Assembly: GCF_002162035.1 (NCBI RefSeq)
Contig: NZ_CP021138.1
Span: 2,542,001 to 2,606,000 of the forward strand
Origin: Sulfuriferula sp. AH1
GTDB taxonomy: Bacteria; Pseudomonadota; Gammaproteobacteria; Burkholderiales; Sulfuriferulaceae
Length of the DNA: 64,000 bases
Reading direction: 5' to 3'
Both the position numbers and the translations under genes were made by a program. Shown here one piece after another: positions 34,271 through 45,283 of the stretch (position 1 is the stretch's first letter; the number at the start of each line of letters is the position of its first letter). The notes beneath the pieces are model-generated. The model did not search any database. It had not been told where the DNA came from and was given only the letters and a program-made list of their open reading frames with translations.

Positions 34271-36967
34271 TCAGGCCACCGGTGCATCGCTCCAGTGATC
34301 GCGCCGGCATAAGCCGCGCATATCGCAATACCGACACACCCTGTCGATGCCATTGGCTGGCAATGCAGCATGCTGATGCAACTGGTTAAACAGCATTGAC
34401 AAACGCTCTCTGCAATCGTCAGCCGCAGCCTGCGGCTCGACATCCAGCGCGATCGTGCTGATGTTTTCCCCTTCCAGCCCGACAAACGCAACCTGCCCCA
34501 CTTCGGCCTGCATGAGTAACGCATAAGCGGCCAGTTGCACATCTTCATCGGATTTCGCGGCTTTGTCTTTCAGCCCTTTGCTGCTGCCGGTCTTGTAATC
34601 CAGCACCGCATAACTGTCGGCAACCCGATCGATGCGATCCAGGCGCCCGTACAGTTGCAGCGTCTGACCGTTCTCCAGCGCCAAATCATGCTGCTTCGGT
34701 ATTTCGCCGTCCTGCCATTGCCAGCCTTCCTGCTCGCGCAGCAACTGCCAATCCAGATAGGCAGGGATCCTGGCCAGCCATTTTTGCTGCCAGGCACGCG
34801 CATAATAATCATCACGCAGCATGGGGGCAAAAGCTTGCTGGCTGATTTCCAGCAATGCCTGCTGCAACGTATCCCGCGGCACCCCGCTCATCACTCGATG
34901 GCGCTCATGAAAGGTTTTGAGAATGGCGTGCACCGCCTGGCCATATTCGGATTTCTCCATTTCCGCACTGATGTCGTCCAGCTCGTTCAGACCCAATACA
35001 TGCCGTGCGAAATACTGATAAGGGCAAGCAACCAACGTGTTGTACGCGCTCACACTGATTTTTTGCGGGATCAGTGCGGGCGGCAGTTCAGGCTGAGGCA
35101 TGCCGCCCGTTGCAGGCAACGCCTGCCGATCCGGGGTTGCAATGCGTGCAGCCGCGCTCATTTCGCGCAGGCTGTTATCGAGCAGACTCGTCCCCCAAGC
35201 CAGCTGATGCAGACTATCCAGCCGCTCCAGCCACGGGCTGATCGCATTGATCTCACCCTCGCTGCGCGCCTGCCACAGCACCTGAACATCAGGTGTCGTC
35301 ACCAGCAGTTGCACCAGATCGGCCTGTATCTGCGCCATTTCCGCCGCAGGCGTCGGCAGACCTAGCGCAGCGCGTACCTGCTGATTGAAGAATATCGCAT
35401 GCCCGCTCAGCGACGGCAGATGTGCGGCATCCGCGCCCAGAATCAGCGCCGCATCGAACGCGCGCAAACGCGTTGCGGCAAGATGGGTAAACACGACGGG
35501 GCTCTGTACGCGCTGATCCACGAAAGCGCCCTGTTCCAGCTCGCGCCCTAGCCAGCGATGAAACTCGGCGAGCGTGAACCTGCCATCGTCATCCGCCAGC
35601 TCATGCCGCCGGCGCGCCAGCAAACCGAGCAACTGCTGTCCGGCCGCATCCGCTACCAGCGTCGACGTCGCGCCCAGTTCTGCCAGGCTGCGATCGAGTT
35701 GCAGCAGCCAGTCCGGTAACATCACTGGCCGCGAGACGACATGTTGCGCAGCCGCCTGCAAACGCGATACCGCAGCCGATGCTTCCGCGCAATCGGCTTG
35801 CGTGCACAGCACTGCGAGCAATCCCTCACAACCGCTCACCGGACCATGCCGGCGCAAGGCATGCTCGATTTGCCAGGCTGCCTGCTGACGCTGGGCAGCA
35901 GACCAGTCCGGAAACAAATGCGAAGACTTGATCAGATCGAGCACATCCTGATAAGGGAAATCGGCCAGCAGCGCTTCTATCCAGCGCATGACGACGGTGC
36001 TGGCAGTGGTGGTATCCAGCGTCCAGCCGGTTTCATCGGCCACCAGGATCCGCCCGCGCTCCAGCAACGCGCGCAAGCGCCGCGCACTGACGCGATCCTG
36101 CACCACGACCGCAATGCGCTGTTTGCCTGCATGCAGCCACAGCCGTACCTGAGTGTCGGCGGCACTGGCTTCATCTTCCAGACTGTAGGTCGCGCAATAG
36201 GATAAATGCGCGCTTAACGGACTGCCGGCAACATCTGCTGCCAGTATCCTGGCACGTTGCATCAACGGCATTTCAAGCGTCGCCGGCCAGGCTGCGGCAA
36301 GGGTTTGCGCCAGCGGCCCGCTGTTGTCCACGGCAAGGTGGATAACGGGCTGCCGCTGGGCATACTGTTGCAGGCAATTTCGTTCCAGACGGGTCAGCTC
36401 CGGCAAACCGACCGCGAATAACGGCACCGCCGCGGCCCGCGCCAGCTGCCCCAGTTGCAGGGCATACTGCGCAGCAGGGCTCAGACCATCCTGACTCAGC
36501 GCGAACCACAGTTCATGGACCAGCTTGGCCTCGAATTCGACCGCGCTGTGGCGCCGGGTGCGGTAATAATCGAGCAATTGCGCTGCGAATTCGCTGGCGT
36601 TCACCGGCAGATCGACGGCCTGATAAGTCAGTTCATCGAACAAACGGCTGATCTCGTCGCACATCGCCCACAATAACGCCGGGTCGAACCAGTCTCGCTC
36701 CTTGAGGATATGGTAAAGCAGGGTTGTTCTGCGGCTGTTGGGTATCGCTGCAGCAGCAGGTGGTGCAGTCTGCGCCCAGGCCGGGAAGGTCAGGATTTGC
36801 GGTGCGATCAGCACAGACTGGCCGCTCGCCTCCACCAAGGCCTGGTTTAACGCGGCGCCTGCCTGGAAATTGGGCACCAGGACGACGGCATCGGCCAATT
36901 CAGTTCGCGTCGCGGCACATTCGTCGATGATGCGCCGCGCTGCCCGCTGAAAAAATGCCGCCAGCAC
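34271..36967 (-). CDS. AddB-like PD-(D/E)XK nuclease with Fe-S motif
   Basis: Large protein of 898 residues. The N-terminal two thirds have an inactivated UvrD-like fold (VVLVPNFQAGAALNQAL in place of a P-loop). The C-terminal nuclease domain has VSAYNTLVACPYQYFARH, LDRIDRVADSYAVLDYKTG (the Asp and Asp-x-Lys active site) and CRYCDMRGLC. The lone Cys plus these three fit the 4Fe-4S cluster of AddB. AddB works with the AddA helicase in recombinational repair, but no addA gene is adjacent; the neighbour is fdxA, 5 bp upstream. The start is GTG 36967. Confidence 0.78.
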   Translation of the reverse strand: MLAAFFQRAARRIIDECAATRTELADAVVLVPNFQAGAALNQALVEASGQSVLIAPQILTFPAWAQTAPPAAAAIPNSRRTTLLYHILKERDWFDPALLWAMCDEISRLFDELTYQAVDLPVNASEFAAQLLDYYRTRRHSAVEFEAKLVHELWFALSQDGLSPAAQYALQLGQLARAAAVPLFAVGLPELTRLERNCLQQYAQRQPVIHLAVDNSGPLAQTLAAAWPATLEMPLMQRARILAADVAGSPLSAHLSYCATYSLEDEASAADTQVRLWLHAGKQRIAVVVQDRVSARRLRALLERGRILVADETGWTLDTTTASTVVMRWIEALLADFPYQDVLDLIKSSHLFPDWSAAQRQQAAWQIEHALRRHGPVSGCEGLLAVLCTQADCAEASAAVSRLQAAAQHVVSRPVMLPDWLLQLDRSLAELGATSTLVADAAGQQLLGLLARRRHELADDDGRFTLAEFHRWLGRELEQGAFVDQRVQSPVVFTHLAATRLRAFDAALILGADAAHLPSLSGHAIFFNQQVRAALGLPTPAAEMAQIQADLVQLLVTTPDVQVLWQARSEGEINAISPWLERLDSLHQLAWGTSLLDNSLREMSAAARIATPDRQALPATGGMPQPELPPALIPQKISVSAYNTLVACPYQYFARHVLGLNELDDISAEMEKSEYGQAVHAILKTFHERHRVMSGVPRDTLQQALLEISQQAFAPMLRDDYYARAWQQKWLARIPAYLDWQLLREQEGWQWQDGEIPKQHDLALENGQTLQLYGRLDRIDRVADSYAVLDYKTGSSKGLKDKAAKSDEDVQLAAYALLMQAEVGQVAFVGLEGENISTIALDVEPQAAADDCRERLSMLFNQLHQHAALPANGIDRVCRYCDMRGLCRRDHWSDAPVA

Positions 36968-36972
36968 GGATT

Positions 36973-37296
36973 CTAGCGTTTCAACAATGCCAGCTTGCCG
37001 GTTTTGCCGTTCCAGTCATCCGCATCGGGCAAGGGATCCTTGCGCTCGATAATCGGCTTCCAGGTCCGCGCCAGCTCGGCGTTCAGCTCTATGCAATGCT
37101 GCTGATCGGCAGGCACGTCATCTTCGGCAAAAATGGCTTCCGCCGGGCATTCGGCAACGCACAACGTGCAATCGATGCACTCGTCCGGATCGATTGCCAG
37201 AAAATTTTCACCTTCGCGGAAACAGTCCACCGGGCAGACGTCGACACAATCGGTATATTTGCACTGGATACAGTTTTCGGTTACAACATAGGTCAT
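36973..37296 (-). CDS. fdxA: FdxA, seven-iron ferredoxin
   Basis: Electron carrier with one 3Fe-4S and one 4Fe-4S cluster. The 107-residue protein has Cys at 9, 12, 17, 21 and 25, then 40, 43, 46 and 50, the Azotobacter FdI-type arrangement, with a typical C-terminal extension ([17 protein letters not shown]). It diverges from tamA across 71 bp and is followed by the AddB-like gene after 5 bp. Confidence 0.93.
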   Translation of the reverse strand: MTYVVTENCIQCKYTDCVDVCPVDCFREGENFLAIDPDECIDCTLCVAECPAEAIFAEDDVPADQQHCIELNAELARTWKPIIERKDPLPDADDWNGKTGKLALLKR

Positions 37297-37367
37297 GGAG
37301 TTTCTTTCATATCAAGCTATACGGGTTTATTTTACCCCGATTTCGCATTGTGCTGTGGACATCCAAA

Positions 37368-39110
37368 ATGCGCATTAAACTGGCGAGCGCACTGGCGCTT
37401 ATCCTGAGTATTGTCACCGCACCCGCGGCAGCACTGGATTATCAAGTCGACCTCGAGACGCCGGGCACAGTCCGTCCGCTGCTGGTCAAACATCTGGAGA
37501 TCTATCGCTGGCGCGACAAACCGGCGCTGGACGAAGCGCAATTGCGCCGGCTCTACCGGCTCACGCCCGACAGCATCAAGGCATTACTGGCGACCGAAGG
37601 TTATTATTCACCCAGTATCCACTCGGCCATCGAGCAGCAGAATGGCATCTGGCACCTGCATTTCCAGATCGATCCAGGAGACCCGGCCCGGGTCAGCCAT
37701 ACCACGATCAGCGCACAAGGTGCGATAGCGGAAGACGCCAGGTCATATCAGGACTGGCTGGAGGCACGATACAAATCATGGCCGCTCAAGGATGGCGAGA
37801 TATTCCGGCAAGCCGCCTGGGAAACCGCAAAACGCGATCTGCTCACCAGTCTGGTTATTGCGAAATACCCGAAAGCACGCCTCCTCAACAGCAAGGCCAT
37901 CGTCAATCCCGATACCCATAGCGTGGTCATCAGCGTAGTCATAGATAGCGGCGCTGCTTATCATTTCGGCACGACCACCATCAAGGGTCTGGAACGCTAT
38001 CCGGCCACCATAGTCGAACGTCTGAACCCCATCGTCCCCGGCGAGCCGTATTCGCAGGCCAAATTGCTGGAATTCCAGTCGCGCCTGCAAAGCCGCCCTT
38101 ATTTCAAATCCGTCAATATCGTGACCACCACTGACAAAACCGACCCCACCGCTCTTCCGGTCGTGGTGAACATAGTCGAAATGCAGCGTCAGAAACTGGG
38201 CGTAGGCATAGGCGTCAGCACTGACAGCGGACCGCGCGGTCAGCTGGAATATCAGAACCTGAACAGTCTGGACAGCAATTTGCGTTTTAGCAGCGTATTT
38301 AAAATCGATACCCAGTCGCGTTCGTTAAGCGGGCAGATCGAGCGTCCGCGCAACGAACTCGGCTATATCGATAGCGTCAGCGCATCCACCAAACGCACGG
38401 ATATCGAAGGACAAATTACCAGCCAGAGCGCGGCCGCAGTAAAACGCACGCGCAACAAAGGTCGCATCGAAACCAGCCTGATCACGCAATACCAGGTCGA
38501 ACATCAAAGCGTGGCAGGCGCTGCCGGCGACAATCTGCAAGCACTCACGCTCAACTACATCTGGACTTATCGCAATGTGGACAGTCTGATCTCGCCCAGC
38601 AAAGGCTATCTGTTCAGCACCGAGATCGGCGGCGCAGCCGCAGCCCTGCTTTCCGATCAGAGCTTCATCCGCAGCCGCAGCCATGCGATCTATTATTACC
38701 CCATCACCCAGCGCGACAGCCTGACTGTGCGCGGCGAGCTGGGCATCGTATTCGCACCCAGCGTCAGCGGCATCCCTACCGACATGCTGTTCCGTACCGG
38801 CGGCGACACCACCGTGCGCGGCTATGCTTACCAAAGCCTGGGGGTGCGACAAGGCGACGCCATCGTCGGCGGCCGCTATCTCGTTAACGGCAGCGTGGAA
38901 TACACGCGCTGGCTAACGCCCAAATGGGGTGCGGCAATATTCTATGACCGCGGCAATGCTGCCGATAGCTTGCAGGATTTCCATACTGTCGCCGGCTACG
39001 GCGTCGGCGCCCGCTGGCGCAGCCCGATCGGCCCGTTGAATCTCGATATCGCCTACGGCGAAGCCGTCTCCTCGTATCGTATCCACTTCAGCATGGGAAG
39101 CGCGTTTTGA
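37368..39110 (+). CDS. tamA: TamA, Omp85-family outer-membrane assembly protein
   Basis: Outer-membrane barrel of 580 residues with a signal peptide (LASALALILSIVTAPAAA). N-terminal POTRA domains cover about 25-250 (YHFGTTTIKGLERYPATIVERL), and the Omp85 barrel follows (GRYLVNGSVEYTRWLTPKWG). The C-terminus ends SMGSAF with a terminal Phe, the assembly signal. ATG 37368 is chosen because the signal peptide begins there. It overlaps tamB by four bases; TamA and TamB together span the periplasm to insert proteins or move lipids. Confidence 0.92.
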   Translation: MRIKLASALALILSIVTAPAAALDYQVDLETPGTVRPLLVKHLEIYRWRDKPALDEAQLRRLYRLTPDSIKALLATEGYYSPSIHSAIEQQNGIWHLHFQIDPGDPARVSHTTISAQGAIAEDARSYQDWLEARYKSWPLKDGEIFRQAAWETAKRDLLTSLVIAKYPKARLLNSKAIVNPDTHSVVISVVIDSGAAYHFGTTTIKGLERYPATIVERLNPIVPGEPYSQAKLLEFQSRLQSRPYFKSVNIVTTTDKTDPTALPVVVNIVEMQRQKLGVGIGVSTDSGPRGQLEYQNLNSLDSNLRFSSVFKIDTQSRSLSGQIERPRNELGYIDSVSASTKRTDIEGQITSQSAAAVKRTRNKGRIETSLITQYQVEHQSVAGAAGDNLQALTLNYIWTYRNVDSLISPSKGYLFSTEIGGAAAALLSDQSFIRSRSHAIYYYPITQRDSLTVRGELGIVFAPSVSGIPTDMLFRTGGDTTVRGYAYQSLGVRQGDAIVGGRYLVNGSVEYTRWLTPKWGAAIFYDRGNAADSLQDFHTVAGYGVGARWRSPIGPLNLDIAYGEAVSSYRIHFSMGSAF

Positions 39111-42100
39111 GATTGCGGCGCTTGCTCAACTGGCGCGCATACGGCATCACGCTGCTGCGCGGCGTGAGCGCGCTGGCATTCTTCGGCGCAGTAATCTGGG
39201 CGCTCGGCAGCGAACCGGCGGCCCGCGCACTGGCGCAAATCCTCACCCGCATCAGCGGCGGGCAGATCGCGATCAGTGGTGTGAGCGGCTCCCTTTTCGA
39301 TACGCTCGGCATCAAACGCATTGACTGGGTCACACCGACAAAAACCGTCACCCTGCAGCAGCTTGAACTGGCATGGTCGCCTCGCCAGCTCTGGCAGCAT
39401 CACCAGCTGCAATTAAACCGGCTGCACATAGCCGCACTTGACATCACATTCAAACAGCCCGACAACAAACCGTTGCAAATGCCATCCAGCCTGGCATTGC
39501 CATTCGACCTGGCGCTGCCGAACGCCCGCATCGACAGCGTGCGCATCCATCACGGCGACCTGAATATCATCATCCGGCCGGTCACGTTCAGCCTCAGCTA
39601 TACCGACCATCGCTATCAGTTGCAGGGCACCGCGCTATCCGAATGGGGCAGCGCGCGAGTGCAGACGCAATTGGCCGATCAGGCCCCGTTCAAGCTGGAC
39701 AGCCGGATCGGGATGGCCCTGCACGACGGCCTGCATAATTACGACGCCACGACCCTGCTTGACGGTACGCTCGCCCGTATTCAGCTGGGCAGCACAGCCA
39801 GCTCGGGCAAAGCCCATGCAACGGTACATGCCCGCTTGACCCCTTTCCTTGCGCAGCCGCTAGCCCAGGCAGATATCCATGTCCACGACTTCAACCCGGC
39901 CGACATCGGCAACACCCTGCCCCAGGCGCTGATCGACGCCCAGGCGAACATCACGCCCACCGGTGCCGACACCTATCGCGGCGCGATACGCTTCAATAAT
40001 CGGGCAGCCGGCAGCTTCGACCGGCAAAAACTTCCGGTGACCCGGCTCGATGCCGATATCAACGGCACGACCTCGTATCTGACGCTATCCAATATCGCAC
40101 TCCTGTTCGGCCGCGACGGCCACATCACCGGCGTGGGGAAATGGCACGACAACGGTCTCGATTTGCACCTAAACGCTCAACAGCTCGATCTCAATGCGCT
40201 CTATCAGCCGCTGCATCCCACACATCTCAACGGCAAGCTGGACATGAGCATGAATGCGCAACAGCAAAATCTCAGCGCCTCGCTCAGCCAGGCCGACTAC
40301 AACATCGATCTGGCCGCTTTTTATCGCCAGCAGCATCTGACCATCACCTCGGCAAAATTACGCACCGGCCCCAGCGCGCTGAGTTTCAGCGGCGAACTGG
40401 CGCTGGCCGGATCGCGCCAATTCAGCGCCCAGGGCAAGCTCAGCCGTTTCAACCCGGCCCGGTTCGGGCGCTATCCCGCCGCCAGCATCAACGCCGAATT
40501 CACTACCAAGGGGCAGTTACAGCCGCAACTGCAAACACGCCTGCAACTGGCTATCAGCAACAGCAGATACAACAACGCCCCACTCAGCGGCCATGCTGCG
40601 CTGCTGATCGCGAAACAGCGCGTATGGGACAGCCATGCGCAATTGCAGCTAGGCAATAACAGACTGAACCTGCAAGGCAATTTCGGCGCGCCGCACGACC
40701 GCCTGACCTGGCAGCTCGACGCACCCGATATCGCGGTGTTCGGCGCCGGCCTTGGCGGCAAGCTCAATGCCGCAGGCACGCTGCATGGCAGCTTCGAACA
40801 GCCTGCCGGGGAATTGAATGCACAGGCCGCACAGCTCGTTACGCAATCGGGCTTGCGGATTGCCGAAGCCAGCGCCCGGATCAGTATCGGTCAGGGCGAC
40901 AATGGCACCGTCAATGCCACCGCCAGCTTGCGCGGTTATCAGGCTGGCAATATGCGCGTGGACAGCGCCTATCTCCATGCCAACGGCACCCGTCGAAATC
41001 ACGCGCTGACGCTGACCGCCAGGAACCGGCTGCTCGATCTCAATGCCACCCTCAATGGCGGCTGGCGCAAGCCCGGCTGGACTGGCCAGATCACTCAGCT
41101 CGTCAATCGCGGGCCATATCCGCTAACGTTGCTTGCACCCGCCGCGCTTACCGTCAGCCGTGGCCGCACGCAACTCGACCACGCCGACTTCAGCTTCGCC
41201 AACGGCACGCTCAAACTCGATCAGCTTGCCTATGGCGCAGCAGGCATCAGCAGCCGCGGCAGCGCCAGCGGCATAGATCTGGGGTATATCCAGCAACGTT
41301 TGCATCCCGATAACGAGATCGTCAATAACCTGACCGCAGGCGGCAAATGGCAATTCAACCTCGCCAGCCGCGTCGACGGCGAGGTCATGCTCTGGCGCGA
41401 GCAGGGCGATATCAGTTTTGTCGGCACCCGGACTACGCAGCTGGGCATTCATCGTGCACTGCTGACGCTGCAGGCGCAAAACAATCAGCTCAGCGCCAAG
41501 CTGGATGCCGATGGCACCACGCTGGGCAATTTAAGCGCGCAGTTCGGCACCACGCTGGCGCGCCGTGGCAATACGCTGGGACTCTCCAGACTCGCGCCGT
41601 TGCAAGCCCATGCGCAACTGCAGATTCCGTCACTGGCATGGACCACCGCCGTTCTCGACGACAAATTCAATCTGGATGGCGCGGCGCAAGGGCAGATCGA
41701 TGTGCATGGCAGCCTGCGCGACCCGGTCTTCAGCGGCACGCTCGATGGTACGCGACTGACGATGAGCTATCCCGAACAGGGCATCCTGCTGAAGGATGGC
41801 ACGCTGCACGCCACCTTCGATCAGGACGGCGTGAGCATTTCGCAACTTGATTTTCATGCCGGGGGCACGCTCAACACGCACGGCACAGTCAAGTTCAAAA
41901 ACGGCCAGCCCGACATGCAATTGAGCGCGACAGCGCGGCAATTGAATCTGGTCAATCGCCCCGACCGCCAGATCACATTGAGCGGCCAGGCCGAAGTTAC
42001 CGCCAGGAACCGGCACCTTGCCACCCAGGCCGATATCGACATCGACCGCGCCACCATCGGTCTCAATGAGGATGCAACGCCGCAATTAAGCAGCGACGTC

Positions 42101-42877
42101 ATCGTGCTCGGGCGAAATACCGCCCGATCCTCCGCCCGGCCAAACAACAAAACCGTTCCCGGCTGGGTAATCGATTCGCAGGTCAAACTCAATCTCGGCA
42201 AACACACCCGCGTGACCGGCAAGGGTGTGGAAGCGCGGGTAGAAGGCACGATCAGACTCGACCAGCACGGCACCAGCCTGCCCGCCGCCAATGGCACGCT
42301 GACGGTCGCCGAGGGCAGTTACACCGCATTCGGCCAGAAGCTCGCCATCACGCACGGCATCCTCAATTTTGCAGGCATCGTTGACAACCCCGGCGTGGAT
42401 ATACTCGCCACCCGCACCTATCCTACCGTTACCGTCGGCGTGCAGGTTGACGGTACGGCTCAGGCACCGGTGGTCAAGCTGGTGTCGACGCCGGAGCTCA
42501 ACGACAGCGAAAAATTATCCTGGCTGGTGTTAGGCCACGGCACGCAGGTCGCGACCAATGATGCCGATACCAAAGCCCTGCAGGCGGCGGCAAGCTACCT
42601 GCTGGGCAAGAGCAGTTCGGTTTCGCTGCAATCGAAACTCACCCAGCTCACCGGGCTGAACGAAATCAGCCTCAACGGCTCAGGCACGCTCGACAGCAGC
42701 GTACTCAATCTGGGTAAACGCCTGTCCGATCAGGTATATATCAATTACGAACAGGGCCTGACCGGCGCCAAACAGCTGGTCAAGATCACTTACGCGCTGT
42801 CGCGCCGTCTTTCCGTGCGTGCACAGGGGGGCAACGAATCTGCGGTCGACCTGTTCTATACTTTCAGTTTCGATTAG
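39107..42877 (+). CDS. tamB: TamB, translocation and assembly module / AsmA-like bridge protein
   Basis: Very long (1256 residues) beta-helical periplasmic protein with one N-terminal membrane anchor (ITLLRGVSALAFFGAVIWAL). The DUF490 C-terminal domain is clear: AEGSYTAFGQKLAITHGILNF in order, followed by VDILATRTYPTVTVGVQVDG, KLSWLVLGHG and a final YTFSFD. TamB-type proteins form lipid channels between the membranes. Translation starts at TTG 39107 within the tamA stop (TTGA), implying coupling. Confidence 0.92.
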   Translation: MRLRRLLNWRAYGITLLRGVSALAFFGAVIWALGSEPAARALAQILTRISGGQIAISGVSGSLFDTLGIKRIDWVTPTKTVTLQQLELAWSPRQLWQHHQLQLNRLHIAALDITFKQPDNKPLQMPSSLALPFDLALPNARIDSVRIHHGDLNIIIRPVTFSLSYTDHRYQLQGTALSEWGSARVQTQLADQAPFKLDSRIGMALHDGLHNYDATTLLDGTLARIQLGSTASSGKAHATVHARLTPFLAQPLAQADIHVHDFNPADIGNTLPQALIDAQANITPTGADTYRGAIRFNNRAAGSFDRQKLPVTRLDADINGTTSYLTLSNIALLFGRDGHITGVGKWHDNGLDLHLNAQQLDLNALYQPLHPTHLNGKLDMSMNAQQQNLSASLSQADYNIDLAAFYRQQHLTITSAKLRTGPSALSFSGELALAGSRQFSAQGKLSRFNPARFGRYPAASINAEFTTKGQLQPQLQTRLQLAISNSRYNNAPLSGHAALLIAKQRVWDSHAQLQLGNNRLNLQGNFGAPHDRLTWQLDAPDIAVFGAGLGGKLNAAGTLHGSFEQPAGELNAQAAQLVTQSGLRIAEASARISIGQGDNGTVNATASLRGYQAGNMRVDSAYLHANGTRRNHALTLTARNRLLDLNATLNGGWRKPGWTGQITQLVNRGPYPLTLLAPAALTVSRGRTQLDHADFSFANGTLKLDQLAYGAAGISSRGSASGIDLGYIQQRLHPDNEIVNNLTAGGKWQFNLASRVDGEVMLWREQGDISFVGTRTTQLGIHRALLTLQAQNNQLSAKLDADGTTLGNLSAQFGTTLARRGNTLGLSRLAPLQAHAQLQIPSLAWTTAVLDDKFNLDGAAQGQIDVHGSLRDPVFSGTLDGTRLTMSYPEQGILLKDGTLHATFDQDGVSISQLDFHAGGTLNTHGTVKFKNGQPDMQLSATARQLNLVNRPDRQITLSGQAEVTARNRHLATQADIDIDRATIGLNEDATPQLSSDVIVLGRNTARSSARPNNKTVPGWVIDSQVKLNLGKHTRVTGKGVEARVEGTIRLDQHGTSLPAANGTLTVAEGSYTAFGQKLAITHGILNFAGIVDNPGVDILATRTYPTVTVGVQVDGTAQAPVVKLVSTPELNDSEKLSWLVLGHGTQVATNDADTKALQAAASYLLGKSSSVSLQSKLTQLTGLNEISLNGSGTLDSSVLNLGKRLSDQVYINYEQGLTGAKQLVKITYALSRRLSVRAQGGNESAVDLFYTFSFD

Positions 42878-43036
42878 TCACCCTAAAAATGGAATGAAAT
42901 GCCGCAAAACATTCACATCGCTGGCATTCATAAATTTAACCTAATTAAATCAATAAAATAGACGACACTTCCCGGCCAATATCCGGGTTTTCAATAAGAA
43001 TTATCCGTTTATTTTTCGTTAAATAATTATTAACCC

Positions 43037-43065
43037 CTTGAAAATACGCTGTCTCGCCCCTATTA
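43037..43065 (+). promoter_or_regulatory. Sigma-32-like heat-shock promoter of groESL
   Basis: CTTGAAA (43037-43043), a 13-base spacer, then CCCCTATTA (43057-43065) resembles the RpoH consensus CTTGAAA-N13..15-CCCCATNT. It ends where the CIRCE element begins. Confidence 0.65.
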
Positions 43066-43092
43066 TTAGCACTCCTCGGGCGAGAGTGCTAA
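43066..43092 (+). promoter_or_regulatory. CIRCE element (HrcA operator)
   Basis: Exact match to the CIRCE consensus, TTAGCACTC-N9-GAGTGCTAA, 81 bases upstream of groES. HrcA represses groESL at this site. No hrcA gene is in the window. Confidence 0.95.
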
Positions 43093-43172
43093 TAATACGG
43101 CCCGAGCTCTTTTTTGGCAGCGCACAATCAGCGCATTGCGTTTTAATTGTTTAATTTCTAGGAGAAACAGTA

Positions 43173-43460
43173 ATGAAAATTCGTCCTCTGCACGACCGCA
43201 TCATCGTTAAACGCATGGAAGAAGAACGCAAAACCGCTTCCGGTATTGTGATCCCTGACAGCGCCACCGAAAAGCCGGACCAAGGCGAAGTATTGGCTGT
43301 AGGCAACGGCAAGATCGGTGATGATGGTAAAGCCCGTCCACTGGATGTGAAGGTTGGCGACCGCGTACTCTTCGGCAAATATGCCGGCCAAACCGTCAAA
43401 GTCGATGGCGAAGACGTATTGGTCATGCGCGAAGAAGACATCATGGGCATTCTGGAATAA
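43173..43460 (+). CDS. groES: GroES co-chaperonin
   Basis: Co-chaperonin of 95 residues that caps the GroEL ring. The mobile loop ([18 protein letters not shown]) and the family sequence [14 protein letters not shown] are clear. TAGGAG lies before the ATG. It forms an operon with groEL 55 bp downstream, controlled by CIRCE and a sigma-32-like promoter. Confidence 0.98.
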   Translation: MKIRPLHDRIIVKRMEEERKTASGIVIPDSATEKPDQGEVLAVGNGKIGDDGKARPLDVKVGDRVLFGKYAGQTVKVDGEDVLVMREEDIMGILE

Positions 43461-43494
43461 TCCGGGCCCGCACTTCAATAAATCATATATTTAA

Positions 43495-45162
<1,668 letters not shown>

Positions 45163-45199
45163 TTTCGCACCATGTGACTCGTCACATCGGTAACAACAG

Positions 45200-45227
45200 A
45201 ACCCCGTCCTTGTGGCGGGGTTTTTTA
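45200..45227 (+). terminator. Terminator of groESL
   Basis: Stem AACCCCGTCC against GGCGGGGTT followed by six T residues, 38 bases after the groEL stop. Confidence 0.85.
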
Positions 45228-45283
45228 TTCTGGGTTAAATCCCGTACAATCACGCTTTTACGTATCTTTTCACCTTCCAGATC

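Noticed and set aside
43066-43092. CIRCE repeat read as a terminator of tamB
   Set aside because: No T-run follows and the match to the HrcA operator is exact.
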